Positions 10,786 through 20,853 of a stretch of DNA of 64,000 bases are shown here, one piece after another. The stretch's first letter is position 1; the number at the start of each line of letters is the position of its first letter. The notes beneath the pieces are model-generated. The model did no database searches and was not told where the DNA came from. It saw nothing but the letters and a program-made list of their open reading frames with translations. This stretch comes from Miscanthus floridulus (taxonomy: Eukaryota > Streptophyta > Magnoliopsida > Poales > Poaceae). A program made the position numbers and the translations under genes. The stretch is from assembly GCF_019320115.1 (NCBI RefSeq), contig NC_089591.1, positions 61,389,798-61,453,797 on the forward strand, in the 5' to 3' direction.

Positions 10786-11183
10786 TATCGACGAAATATG
10801 GTCGGCAGTCCACCGAGGGGGGTGCCCGTGGTGGTAGATTATCGGTAGGATGCATGTAATCAGGAACCAGATGGTGACACAAGGCGCAGAGACAGCGATT
10901 TAGACAGGTTCGGGCCGTCTGATCGACGTAATACCCTACGTCCTGTGTCTTTGGTGTATTGTACTGAGATGTATACAGATTAACCTGTCCTCTAGGGGAC
11001 CCTTGTCTCTCCTTATATACTCCGAAGAGACAAGGTTACAAGTAAAGTATCCAATTTGGTACTATTACAATATCTAGTACAACTTGTAATCTTGATATGC
11101 TTGCCTTGATCATATGGGCCGGGCCACCTCGGATGGTGCGGCCCATGTACCATCTTGTGGTACCCGGGGGTATATCCCCCACA
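10786..11183 (-). repeat. 3' LTR of the non-autonomous element
   Basis: It runs from tatcgacgaaatatgg to tatatcccccaca on the plus strand, 398 bp. On the minus strand it contains the promoter-like TATATAAGG near 11013-11021. Confidence 0.82.
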
Positions 11184-11704
11184 GCTAGTCCCCGAGCGCC
11201 ATGTATTCTGATGCGACACGCCATTTTAACTTTCTCCGAACAGTGAGGCTTGAGTTCTTGACATCTCCGACCACCGTTGTCGCCGGAGAAGTAGGTTGTC
11301 TGAAGAATGTATGGTGCTCTTAAGAAGAAAGAAAAAGATTTCCGTCCCGGGAAGTGTGCCCACTTGTATTTCTGAAAAGAAATGTAAGTGTGTCTTGAAG
11401 CGTAGCATCTTTGATCATCAGAGGCGTAGTGGTCGAAAAACAAGCACATTCACCGCAAGGTGAAGTGTGCCCATTTAGTCCCCGAGCCTGATAGTATGTG
11501 ACGTAGGCACGTGGTGCCAGGGTCTAAAAAGAATTCCCAGTTAAGTTGAGAATCCAATCGTCGTACAGGCGATACGAGATGCACCGGCAGGTGCATCATA
11601 CCGATGTAGTCCCCGAGCTTGCTGGAAGGCGAGGTATGAGCCTTGTGGCAAGGTCCAAGAAAAATATCCCAACTATATGCGAGTTGCCAGTCACATGTAG
11701 TCGA

Positions 11705-11935
11705 GACGCAAAGTCCCCGAGCCATGGTCGGAGAGTGGTCGAGGCAGTCCCCGAGCATAGGTCGAGGAGCGAGCGACGAAGTTCCCGAGCCGTGGTCGGA
11801 GAGTGATCGAGGCAGTCCTCGAGCACAGGTCGAGGAGCGAGCGACGAAGTCCCCGAGCCGTGGTCGGAGAGTGATCGAGGCAGTCCCCAAGCACAGGTCG
11901 AGGAGCGAGCGACGAAGTCCCCAAGCCGTGGTCGA
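11705..11935. repeat. 68-bp tandem repeat
   Basis: Units start at 11775, 11843 and 11911 with exact 68-bp spacing, and a first degenerate unit starts near 11705. Each contains gacgaagtccccgagccg and ggcagtccccgagcacagg. They create repeated open frames on both strands, which I do not take as genes. Confidence 0.88.
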
Positions 11936-12479
11936 CGTGGTCCGTGGTCGGCGTGAGCTCGGACGGCTTGCTCAATCGGTGATGGTGTAGGAGCAGTAGG
12001 AGCAGCCTTTGCCGCTGCTGGAGTACTCGTCGTCGTCGTTGGCTTCTGTGTTGATCAAGCTTGGCTCTTGGAAATTGACGTAGAGCTACATGGCACGCGT
12101 ATATGCATGCATACTTGGCCTTGCTTGCTTGTGTTGGCTTCATGGTGATGTTGTCGTACGTCCTTGCCTGCTTTGCCTCGTGTTGATCTGATGCCGTAGT
12201 CCACGGGCGCGAGAGGTTGCCGAGCATCGCTACGAGTGAGCAAGAGGCGCGGCCGACTATGCAACGTATATGCATGAACATGAATACATGTAGCCCCTGA
12301 TTGCTTGCATGGCCATGACGTTTGCATGCATATATCCATATACGATGCATGCATATATCCATATATGCCTTGTCCCTGCTTGCTTGCTGTTTGCTTGCAT
12401 GGCCATATGACGTTCACATGCATATACCCGTATACGATGCACGTATATATCCCGAGCATGGAGTGATCTGGCGAGTCCC

Positions 12480-12690
12480 CGAGCGCGGAGTGGTCTAGCA
12501 AGAAGTCCCAGAGCACGGAGTGGTCTGGCGAGTCCCTGAGCACGAGCGTGGTCTGGCGAGAAGTCCCAGAGCACGAGCGTGGTCTGGCCAGAGTCCCAGA
12601 GCACGAGCGTGGTCTGGCCAGAGTCCCAGAACACGAGCGTGGTCTGGCCAGAGTCCTCGAGCACCGTAGTGGTCTTGGCGAACCCCGAAG
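12480..12690. repeat. 30-bp tandem repeat
   Basis: Near-perfect 30-bp units cover 12571-12600, 12601-12630 and 12631-12660 (core gcacgagcgtggtctggcc). More diverged units extend on both sides. The core resembles the agtccccgagc phrase of the 68-bp array, so both may come from one ancestral motif. Confidence 0.87.
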
Positions 12691-14239
12691 CATGAGCTCG
12701 CTGACCGAACTGTGTTCCTGAAAAATAAACACGGAGAGCGGTAGTACATGATGATGTACGAAATATATTGACCTCTCTGTAGGAGGTGAAGTAAACACTT
12801 GGTGTTCAGTTGGCGATGAATTATACTTGGTGTAATATTCGAAAAATAACATTAGTTGTTTTTAGCCCTTTTGTTATGTAGTGGCGTAGCGCAATGTATT
12901 AACCTGTCCTGAAGAATGCGCCAGCCCTGGGCTGACCAACATCTCGTAGCGCGAGGTACGGAACGTTGCCGCGCGTAGAGTGCCAGTGTTACCAGGGAGC
13001 GACTGCCGACTACCCGTAGCGCAGAGGGCGGACTCTCATGCCCGCGTGGGGTGGAGCCGGAGACAGTGCCGACTCTGGGATTCTCAAGCAGGAAGGAAAA
13101 TGTATCGGCGAACCGTTGTAAAAACTTATACATGTTTTGGATTGTATGTATGGAGAAAATTCGACGCGGAGCGCACCCTTAGGGTGGTCGGCGGAGGTGT
13201 ACGATGATCGAAGAAATTTTCAATTAAAAATAATACTTAGCTTTATTGACGACCGGTGGGAGTAGTCGGCGTGTTGCGATGTTCGAGAGATGGCTTGACG
13301 CGGCTCGCTTGTGGCTCGGCGCGGCTCACTCAACGGCTCGACGCGGCTCAACGCGGCTCGTCGTGACTTGCTAGACAGCTCGGACGGCTTGTTTGACGGA
13401 TCGACACGGCTCGCCGATGGCTCAACATGAGTTGATCGACGTCTGGCTTCCGAGTGCTCCAGAGCTCATGTACTTGGCCTTGACGTTCCGACCTGTGTCT
13501 GTACACCCTCTCCTCCAAGCTCCAGCGGCAGGCGTGTGCCTTGAGTCGATGATCCCATCATGCACGCATCTTGCTTCGGTCATCGCGAGATGTTGCGCGA
13601 GATGGTGCATGAGGAAAAATAAAAAGATTTATGTGTCATTGAATAGAAATCAAGTAATAAATATTTAATTGAGAGTTCACTTAGCTTTTGGGCGTGTGAA
13701 CAAATCGTCTTGGCCTTCTGCCCAATGAAATGGCTTGCATGTATACTTGTGTAGATGTATACGCGTATATGCGTCACTCTTGGCTAGCTTGCGTTGTCTT
13801 CATGCTGCTGTGGATTGAGCCGACGCCTGGTCGGAACTTTGGCCTCATGACGGATGCACATGAGGGCCGTCGTGGACGATATGATGGAAAAAACCGCCGT
13901 CACGGATTGACGCCGAGTTGCCGCAATTTTGACGAAACTCCACATGTTGTCGCCTTGATCTTGCTGGATTGCATGTCCGTCGTGCATGAATACGATGGAT
14001 ATACTAGTTGACGTCACCTCTTGCATGTATCCCTGGTACAGTGATCGTTGAACGCCTGCCGCGAGAAGCTGGGTTGCCGCGGATGGCGTTGTTGAGGAAA
14101 ATTATCTTTGGATAGACATCTGGTTGGTCGCGATGAAGTTGTCCGGTCCTCAAGCTTTTCAGCCTGTCGCCATGACTGTGGTCGCGATTGTCGTAGCGCC
14201 GTTCTTCGCGGCGATCATCATTGCGACGTGGTCTGGTGG

Positions 14240-14390
14240 CCGATGTGGTCGGAGCTCGGCGGAGCTGCTCGGGACGTGGTCGTGGTCAACGTGGTCGGAG
14301 CTCGGCAGAGCTACTCGGGACGTGATCGACGTGATCGCGATCGACGTGGTCGTGGTCGGAGCTCGGCGGGGCCGCTCGAGGCATGGTCGA
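14240..14390. repeat. degenerate gtggtcggagctcggc repeat
   Basis: Three copies of a phrase based on gtggtcggagctcggcgg, each followed by a ctcgggacgtg-like stretch, occur about 50-70 bp apart. The same phrase type recurs in the gag minisatellite of the left element (gtggtcggagccgtg). Confidence 0.6.
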
Positions 14391-14795
14391 TGTGGTTTGT
14401 AGACTTCTGGGCCCGGGGTCGAATTAGTAATCCGAGCAATCGGAGGTTCATCGTAGATGCATCCATCTGGTGATCCACGGAAGCCTCTGTCTCCATGATA
14501 TCCATAATTAGCTTGCTTGCTGTTGCCATCCGTGTGCCCGACGGAAGCTTTGCATGGCGGTGTAGATATGTCATCACGTGATGACATGATGTTACGCTTA
14601 AATCTTCGGCGTTGATGCATGCAGACCCGATCTGGCAGGAAGGTTCACGCGGGAAGCACGGCGAGTTCCGCTGTAGGTCGTAGTCGCCGTTGCCGAAGGA
14701 CGTTGTCACAAACAACATTGATCTTGAGATCCCATCTGGTTCGCTGTGGATCAGCACACACAACCCCTAAAGGGGGCCTCTACCTGGCGCGCCAC

Positions 14796-15193
14796 TGTCG
14801 ACGAAATATGGTTGGCAGTCCACCGAGGGGGGTGCCCGTGGTGGTAGATTATCGGTAGGATGCGTGTAATCAGGAACCAGATGGTGACACAAGGCGCAGA
14901 GACAGCGATTTAGACAGGTTCGGGCCGTCTGATCGACGTAATACCCTACGTCCTGTGTCTTTGGTGTATTGTACTGAGATGTATACAGATTAACCTGTCC
15001 TCTAGGGGACCCTTGTCTCTCCTTATATACTCCGAAGAGACAAGGTTACAAGTAAAGTATCTAATTTGGTACTATTACAATATCTAGTACAACTTGTAAT
15101 CTTGATGTGCTTGCCTTATCATACGGGTCGGGCCACCTTGGATGGTGCGGCCCATATACCATCTTGTGGTACCCGGGGTATATCCCCCGCACA
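14796..15193 (-). repeat. 5' LTR of the non-autonomous element
   Basis: It runs from tgtcgacgaaatatgg to tatcccccgcaca on the plus strand, 398 bp. The PBS follows directly on its left side (14776-14795). Confidence 0.84.
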
Positions 15194-15639
15194 GACCAAG
15201 CCGACTTGCAGCACCTCATCCACCTTCTCCTCCGATCACATTTACCAGCGAGCGTAATCTCAATTGAATCACGAGAAGATCCATGCTCATAGTTCCCAGG
15301 ACAAAAACCATAAGTAATTCTTGTCATATTTCGCCGACGATCATGTCATAGTTGTTTATTCCCCTTTAACCCATTCACGATTATCAGTAGTAGAACCCAA
15401 CATCCGACCAGGTGGCCAATCAACATAACTGAATATCGTGTTGTCACTCTCTCTTCCCATGCTGAGACTACCATATATTGAACCCGGCGGGCATCAGGAA
15501 GGTGCACCGCCGACAGGCGACGGCCCTATGCCAAGTACCCGATCAAGCGGCACCACCGCACCACTGGGCACGTACGTGATGAACCGGGAGGTACTTCCGG
15601 CGGCGGCGGCTCGCTCAACCGATGCATCCGGGCTGGACT
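15194..15639. other. interior of the interrupted inverted-repeat element
   Basis: This unique sequence between the LTR element and the right arm includes a short GC-rich open stretch at 15438-15700. I recognise no gene in it. Confidence 0.35.
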
Positions 15640-15780
15640 CGGGCTGGGTTGAATGGGCTGCATGCACCCATGCGAGATCTAGGAGAAAATTAATTAAGAA
15701 AATAATTAATTAGATGGTTGCTTTGAGATCTGTGCCTTTTTTTAGAAAAGAGAGTATTGGAGCAGTTCTCTAGGACCAAA
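15640..15780 (-). repeat. right arm of the diverged inverted repeat
   Basis: It is the inverse counterpart of 10525-10652, with matching blocks cgggctgggttg, cccatgcgag, aattaatta, gttgctttgagatct and ggagcagttctc. Outside it, to about 16700, the sequence is AT-rich without a recognisable gene. Confidence 0.6.
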
Positions 15781-16739
15781 ATATTTGTTTAAGATGAATT
15801 TATTCCAACTTCATGACAAAATATGTTCCAGCATCGCAGAAATCTTTCCAACATCACAAGAAAAATGCTATAGATTCCGGAGAAAAGAACTCATGGCATA
15901 TTTGTGTGAAATAAAAATATCATAAATTAATTGGAGCACAAATTTAAAAAGACCGATAACTGTTTTAACCTAGACCAGTGATAAAAAAAAAGAAAAAAAG
16001 GCTTAACTACTAGATTTGCAAAAAGTTAGGAATAATTATTAACTACAAGAGTTATAATAATCAATGTTGTAAATAGTGGGCTAGACATTTAGTAACCTCC
16101 TCCTTTTAAAGCTAAAAAAATTATAGTGGAGACTATTTAATATAGCGGTTTTATAGAAAACATGAAGATTCTTAACTAATTATGCACTAAAACATCTACC
16201 TAAAGAAAATCTCGTACACATAAATACTCAAATACATGTACAGGCTCTAGGAGAACATGTGTGTATGTTAATTTAACATTTACTAAATTAGTCAAAGTAC
16301 TCACGGCTATGATTAATATTCAGGTTCATTCAAGACTCAATGGTTTAATAACTATTTAATAGTCATTAAGTAAAGAACATGATGGATATGAATATATTAT
16401 ACTCCTTTAGAGTAAGGATTGAATATTTGCCTCGGTCATATAATTAGCGGTACTAAAATATTTCATGGCTAAGCCAAATAGCAGTATTTAGCAGAACTAA
16501 AGCATCATTAGCGGTAATAGTCTTGAAAAAGCTATAGTGGTGCAATATTGGGCTGTTCACAATAATGATAAAGCAAAAGATAAACAAAAGAAATAAGACA
16601 AAAGAAAGAAAGAAAGGAAAAAGAAACCGATAAAGAACCAACCAGTTACTTTTTCATGGGCCGTTCTCCTACCGAAGCATCGTAGTCATGCGTGTGCACC
16701 TGCAGGAAAAAATATGATAAATGGGCCTGATATAGCCAT

Positions 16740-18105
16740 GGAAGAATTGCTCTCCTGCCACTGCGAGCTGTTTTTCTTCCTCGCCCGTTCACCTCGCCTG
16801 GCCCGAGATTCGGCCGTTTTCTGCATCAACGGGGCCAGGCGGAGCAAACGGACACGCTCGGCCGCCGCCCTACTCCTAGCTGCCCCCGACTTCGTCGGAC
16901 CCTTTGCCGGCGACGAGCACCCATCGCACTAGGTATGCTCCCCTCCCCTCCTGTGCAAAACTGAGCACCTGATCCCTAATTTAAGGCATCTGTATTCGGA
17001 TCTGATCTAATCACAAGTGTAAGAGTATGTTGTATGCATGTATTATGCCAACCAACTTCGTCCTTTATTGGGTCCGCCCTTTGTGCAGATCTGCGAGTTT
17101 TTATTCTCGATTGAGTTAATTCTGTCATTATACCTAGGCAGTTTATGAACCTCAGCAGCCAAGGGATCAGAGATGGTGGTGTTTAGTCAGCTATCACACA
17201 GGTCCTGAATTTCTTGATGTGCAAATCGGGTGTTATGCTGGGTTGTGATTTCGTTGCTACAGCTGTTGTTTCTCAATTCTGTTGAGACTCAGTGTGGTTA
17301 AACTTGATTTATGTTTTTAGTACTGTAACCAACCTATCATATTCATTAGTGATTATTAGTACACTTAGGTAAAGGATTTCTACTAGCATCAGTTAATTCA
17401 ACGTTTGCTAAAACCTATCAGTTACAGAAAATGTTGCAATTCTATGCATAACCTTATGATGCTTCGCCTGGCTCTTGAATATTATGTTATTGGAGTTACA
17501 TAGTTAGTCGTGCCGTACACTTGATGTTGAAACTCTAGTTTATTAGACAGTTCTTAATTTATTGCTGCGGAACCAAGGTGATCATCTCCAAAAGGGATTG
17601 CATGTTTTGTCCATCCGTAAGTCCTTGAGCATTGGCTTTAGACCTTCAATGTTGTTCTTGAAGGCATCTTACCAATAGGGAGGTACAAAGCCTAGCTGGT
17701 ATGTTCATGTTGTTTAGAGAACAAACACAAGATGACAAAAGCTGAACTTGGAGTTCAATTCTGTAGAGCCAATTTATTAACAAAAACTTATTAAAACATG
17801 TACTGAAACAAGGCAGTATGAATTTGCCTACTGTACTAAGTTTAAGTTCTTTATTGTGCCATTACTTTTGAATCTATGATCCACTGGTCACAGACACTGA
17901 TACCTTGATTCCCATCCACCAAGTGTTTATGTTGGATACAAAGGCAATCAAATACTAAGACAACCATTACATCTAAATTTTGTTTTAGCTTTACTGTTCT
18001 TAACCAGACATGAAGTTGGATTACTGTTATATCTGAATTTTGAGTTTCTCTTGACTTAATTAGAGATGCTAATTTGTTTCACTTCTTTTGTGGTTTTGGA
18101 GACAG
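16740..18105 (+). other. probable 5' UTR exon and leader intron
   Basis: GC-rich exon-like sequence ends at about 16931 with cactag|gtatgc. A TA/T-rich stretch then ends with ttttggagacag|attgac at 18105/18106. This suggests a noncoding first exon and a 1.2-kb leader intron for the gene at 18122. The transcription start is not determined. Confidence 0.5.
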
Positions 18106-18121
18106 ATTGACATCCTATACC

Positions 18122-19114
18122 ATGGCCTCTCAGCTTTGTTCACAAATAAAGTTAAGCAAAGTACTTGTTAGGAGGAGGTTTCATGAGAGTGGACAGACCA
18201 ATTTGCCAAGGTCTCTTCACTGGAAACCCTTGCGATCAGGCCATTTTGAAAATCTTGTGCTGCGATGCACCAAGAATTTGTCATGGGAAACCTCTCTTCC
18301 ATATGCCTCTGCAGGCGATGATGGCAGTATCATCAAGGGAACAGGTGTTGTTGAACCTATTGATACAGAAGAAGCTCCACAGATTCCAATCCTCCGGAGT
18401 GATGAAGATGTTGTAGAGGTGAATAATGAACCTTCTTGGCAGCTAAAGGCATTTAAACTGCCAATGTGGCTACTAGGGCCTTCAGTTCTGTTGGTTACGG
18501 GTATAGTTCCAACTTTATGGCTGCCATTGTCTTCAGTGTTTCATGGTGCCAACATTGCTGGCCTTCTATCTCTAGTTGGACTTGACTTCATTTTTAATAT
18601 GGGAGCGATGCTATTTTTCCTTATGGCCGATGCTTGCGGCCGTCAAGAGAACAATATTTTGGACCTGAAAAGGCAGATCCCAATTTCCTACAGGTTCTGG
18701 AATCTGGCTGCTACCATAGTAGGCTGTATTGCTCCATTTGCCCTGTTTTTTGCATCCCGTAGGGGCACTCTGCAGCCACAACTACCATTCATTCCATTTG
18801 CAGTGCTGCTTGGACCATATCTTTTACTCCTGTCTGTACAGATGTTGACTGAGATGCTTACATGGCATTGGAAATCACCGGTATGGTTGGTAGCTCCAGT
18901 GGTTTATGAAGGCTATCGAGTACTACAGCTGATGAGGGGTCTCCAGTTAGCTGAAGAAATCAGTGCGCCTGGCTGGATGGTGCAAAGTCTTCGTGGCCTG
19001 GTATCCTGGTGGGTACTCGTCCTTGGAGTCCAATTGATGCGTGTTGCCTGGTTTGCTGGACTCAGTTTTGCTAGAAATTCAAGGTATGGGGAAAGTGATG
19101 ATATGAACCAGTAA
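18122..19114 (+). CDS. predicted plastid multi-pass membrane protein, function unknown
   Basis: It is an uninterrupted 330-aa frame. I chose the Met at 18122 (context ctataccATGG) because the upstream in-frame Met lies before the probable leader-intron acceptor at 18105. The first 60 residues are basic and Ser/Leu-rich with few acids, fitting a chloroplast transit peptide. An acidic loop follows (about 75-104). Six hydrophobic segments then lie at about 112-135, 145-168, 192-212, 221-245, 254-270 and 292-317. I do not recognise a named domain or catalytic motif, so no function is given. The frame is intact with a single coding exon. A broken antisense copy of codons 182-228 sits at 10136-10283. 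The 3' region to 19400 is T-rich UTR-like sequence. Confidence 0.82.
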   Translation: MASQLCSQIKLSKVLVRRRFHESGQTNLPRSLHWKPLRSGHFENLVLRCTKNLSWETSLPYASAGDDGSIIKGTGVVEPIDTEEAPQIPILRSDEDVVEVNNEPSWQLKAFKLPMWLLGPSVLLVTGIVPTLWLPLSSVFHGANIAGLLSLVGLDFIFNMGAMLFFLMADACGRQENNILDLKRQIPISYRFWNLAATIVGCIAPFALFFASRRGTLQPQLPFIPFAVLLGPYLLLLSVQMLTEMLTWHWKSPVWLVAPVVYEGYRVLQLMRGLQLAEEISAPGWMVQSLRGLVSWWVLVLGVQLMRVAWFAGLSFARNSRYGESDDMNQ

Positions 19115-19766
19115 GTCATACAAGAAAAACTTGAGGTGTCTTCTTTTTGGGGGGCTCATGGTACTTCAACCTGCTACAATGCTCTTCATGTTGACGGTGG
19201 TGCGATTTTAGTTGCTGGACGTTCAGAAAGGCCGAACATCCTTGAGAACCCACAATGCTTGGGCAATCGTTTTGTAAGAGTTTTTTTTTTGTTCTTTTTT
19301 TGCCTGTGGTAAATAGTGCAGCTGCTCCTATGCTGGAGCAGGAACCAGGCTGCTAGATACTTCATACTTTGAACTGTGTAATTATCGTAGTATATATATA
19401 TACAGGAACATGACCATTTGATTGAGCATCATACTAAACACAGCAACATCATTGTGCACGTTCCTTGAATATACTAGTACTGTATACCCTTTACATCGCC
19501 CAGATGGCATTCCCCTTTTGGGAGTAAAGGTTCCATTCCTATGTTGCCAAAATGTCAACAGAATCAGCTGCTTTTGGCTTTTTTTTTTCCTGCCGCGATA
19601 CTGCATCTTCAGTCTCCTCATTGTGAGGTGATAGTCATGTGCAGGCTAATCAAGCTAAGCAAAGTTTAGCAAGTCACGTTTCCTCTGCGTAATCTTTGTT
19701 GATACGGATGTAACACCATATCATGTGGCAACCACGACAAACCGACCTGATGTATCTTGAGACTAG

Positions 19767-20000
19767 TACTTCCTCAATCCCAAATTACAAGACGTTTGAC
19801 TTTTTTTGACGCGATCACTCGTCTTATTCAAAAATTTATACAAAATATCACTTCTTTTGTCGTGGCTTGCTTTATTAATAAAAGTTCTTCAAAAATGGCT
19901 TACATTTGACTATGTTTGCATAATTTTTTTTTAATAAGACGAGTGGTCAAACTTAGGGTCAAAAAAGTCAAACGTCTTATAATTTGGGATGGACGGAGTA
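19767..20000. mobile_element. Stowaway (Tc1/mariner) MITE
   Basis: The ends are CTTCCTCAATCCCAAATTA and the inverse TAATTTGGGATGGACGGAG, flanked by TA on both sides. Subterminal caagacgtttgactttttt and aaaaagtcaaacgtcttat pair with each other. This is the classic grass Stowaway structure, 234 bp including the TA dinucleotides. Confidence 0.92.
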
Positions 20001-20047
20001 TATGATACCTTACGCCTTGCCTACTAGGTCAAAAGTTCAAACCTACA

Positions 20048-20166
20048 GGCCCTGTTCGCTTCGCTGAAAAGCTATAGCTGAAAGTACTGTTCTCTGATTT
20101 GTTGTGAGAGAAAAACACCAGTTCCTTCACCGAAACAGCAGGCTCATAACACAAGCGAACAGGGCC
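20048..20166. mobile_element. hAT-like MITE
   Basis: GGCCCTGTTCGCTT at the left pairs with AAGCGAACAGGGCC at the right (a perfect 12-bp core), 119 bp. Confidence 0.82.
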
Positions 20167-20231
20167 ACAGCCATCGAATCTCTCTGTATTTTTTTTAAAA
20201 AAGCTTTCCACGATGTTCCAACGTCTAAAAT

Positions 20232-20368
20232 GGTCCCATTCGGCTTACCCAGAAGCCGGCTTGTTCGGCTTCTTTTTCAGCGAGAATAGTGTTTTTCTCT
20301 CATAATAATTTAGCTAGAACAGTGCTTTTCAGCCAATTTCAGCCAAAATTCAGCAAGCCGAACGACCA
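20232..20368. mobile_element. hAT-like MITE
   Basis: GGTCCCATTCGGCTT pairs with AAGCCGAACGACC; the internal gtttttctctcataataattta block is shared with the copy at 8843-8979. Confidence 0.7.
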
Positions 20369-20848
20369 AGTCAAATGATGAGTTGGGACAAAGACAAGGA
20401 GTAACGTCAAAATGAATTTCAAATACCAATTCCATGTCTTGTTTGGAGCGCAGACACATGATAGTTCGATTGCATGAAATTCGTGGTTACTTTTTTTTTG
20501 CCTCTTAAATTAGTGGTTACTGGTTAAAAGAAAACGGTAATTCTACACCTCAGTCGAGTGTTGGAATACTTAATTCCACCTCTTCTCCATCTCCGGCCTC
20601 TCCCTTTCTTTTCCATCTCCGACGGGCTTAGAAGAGATTTTTGGAGAGACAGGAGTGGGGGCGGGAGAGACCGTGGTGAGGCAGAGGCGGTGGTGTCGGA
20701 GTGGGCGGCATTGGAGGCGGCTGGCCAGGTTAGAGCAGGGGGTGGCCATGGCCATGGCCATGATGGAGGCGGAGGAGGTTGCCACGGGTGCGGTAGGGTC
20801 TCTCTGGAGCTCTGCAGTACCGCGCCGCGACAGTGGCGGTGGACAACA
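20369..20848. other. left flank of the 14.4-kb gypsy insertion
   Basis: The sequence turns from AT-rich to GC-rich with short overlapping open frames (20558-20884). I see no recognisable protein. This flank continues at 35291 across the insertion. Confidence 0.35.
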
Positions 20849-20853
20849 ACTGT
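20849..20853. repeat. target-site duplication ACTGT (left)
   Basis: ACTGT precedes the left LTR and is repeated exactly at 35286-35290 after the right LTR. This defines the insertion limits. Confidence 0.95.

Larger units (their letters stand above)
10786..15193 (-). mobile_element. non-autonomous LTR retrotransposon (LARD-like), partner of the Tat element
   Basis: Two 398-bp direct repeats at 10786-11183 and 14796-15193 differ at roughly a dozen sites. The minus-strand PBS beside the right LTR (GTGGCGCGCCAGGTAGAGG) matches the PBS of the element at 1-6132. The LTR edges TGTCGACGAAATATGG and CCCCCACA also match. No gag or pol is recognisable in the 3.6-kb interior, which holds tandem repeats. 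The left LTR starts TA instead of TG, and the 5-bp flanks (TAGAC, GACCA) are not a clean target duplication. Confidence 0.83.

Noticed and set aside
11705..12690. CRISPR array
   Set aside because: Repeat units are adjacent without unique spacers, and the genome is a plant nuclear one.
11450..12852. Minus-strand open frames of up to 265 codons in the non-autonomous element
   Set aside because: They are repetitive translations of the 68-bp and 30-bp arrays, open in more than one frame.
10781..15198. Clean target-site duplication around the non-autonomous LTR element
   Set aside because: The flanking pentamers TAGAC and GACCA differ; only GAC is shared and at different offsets.
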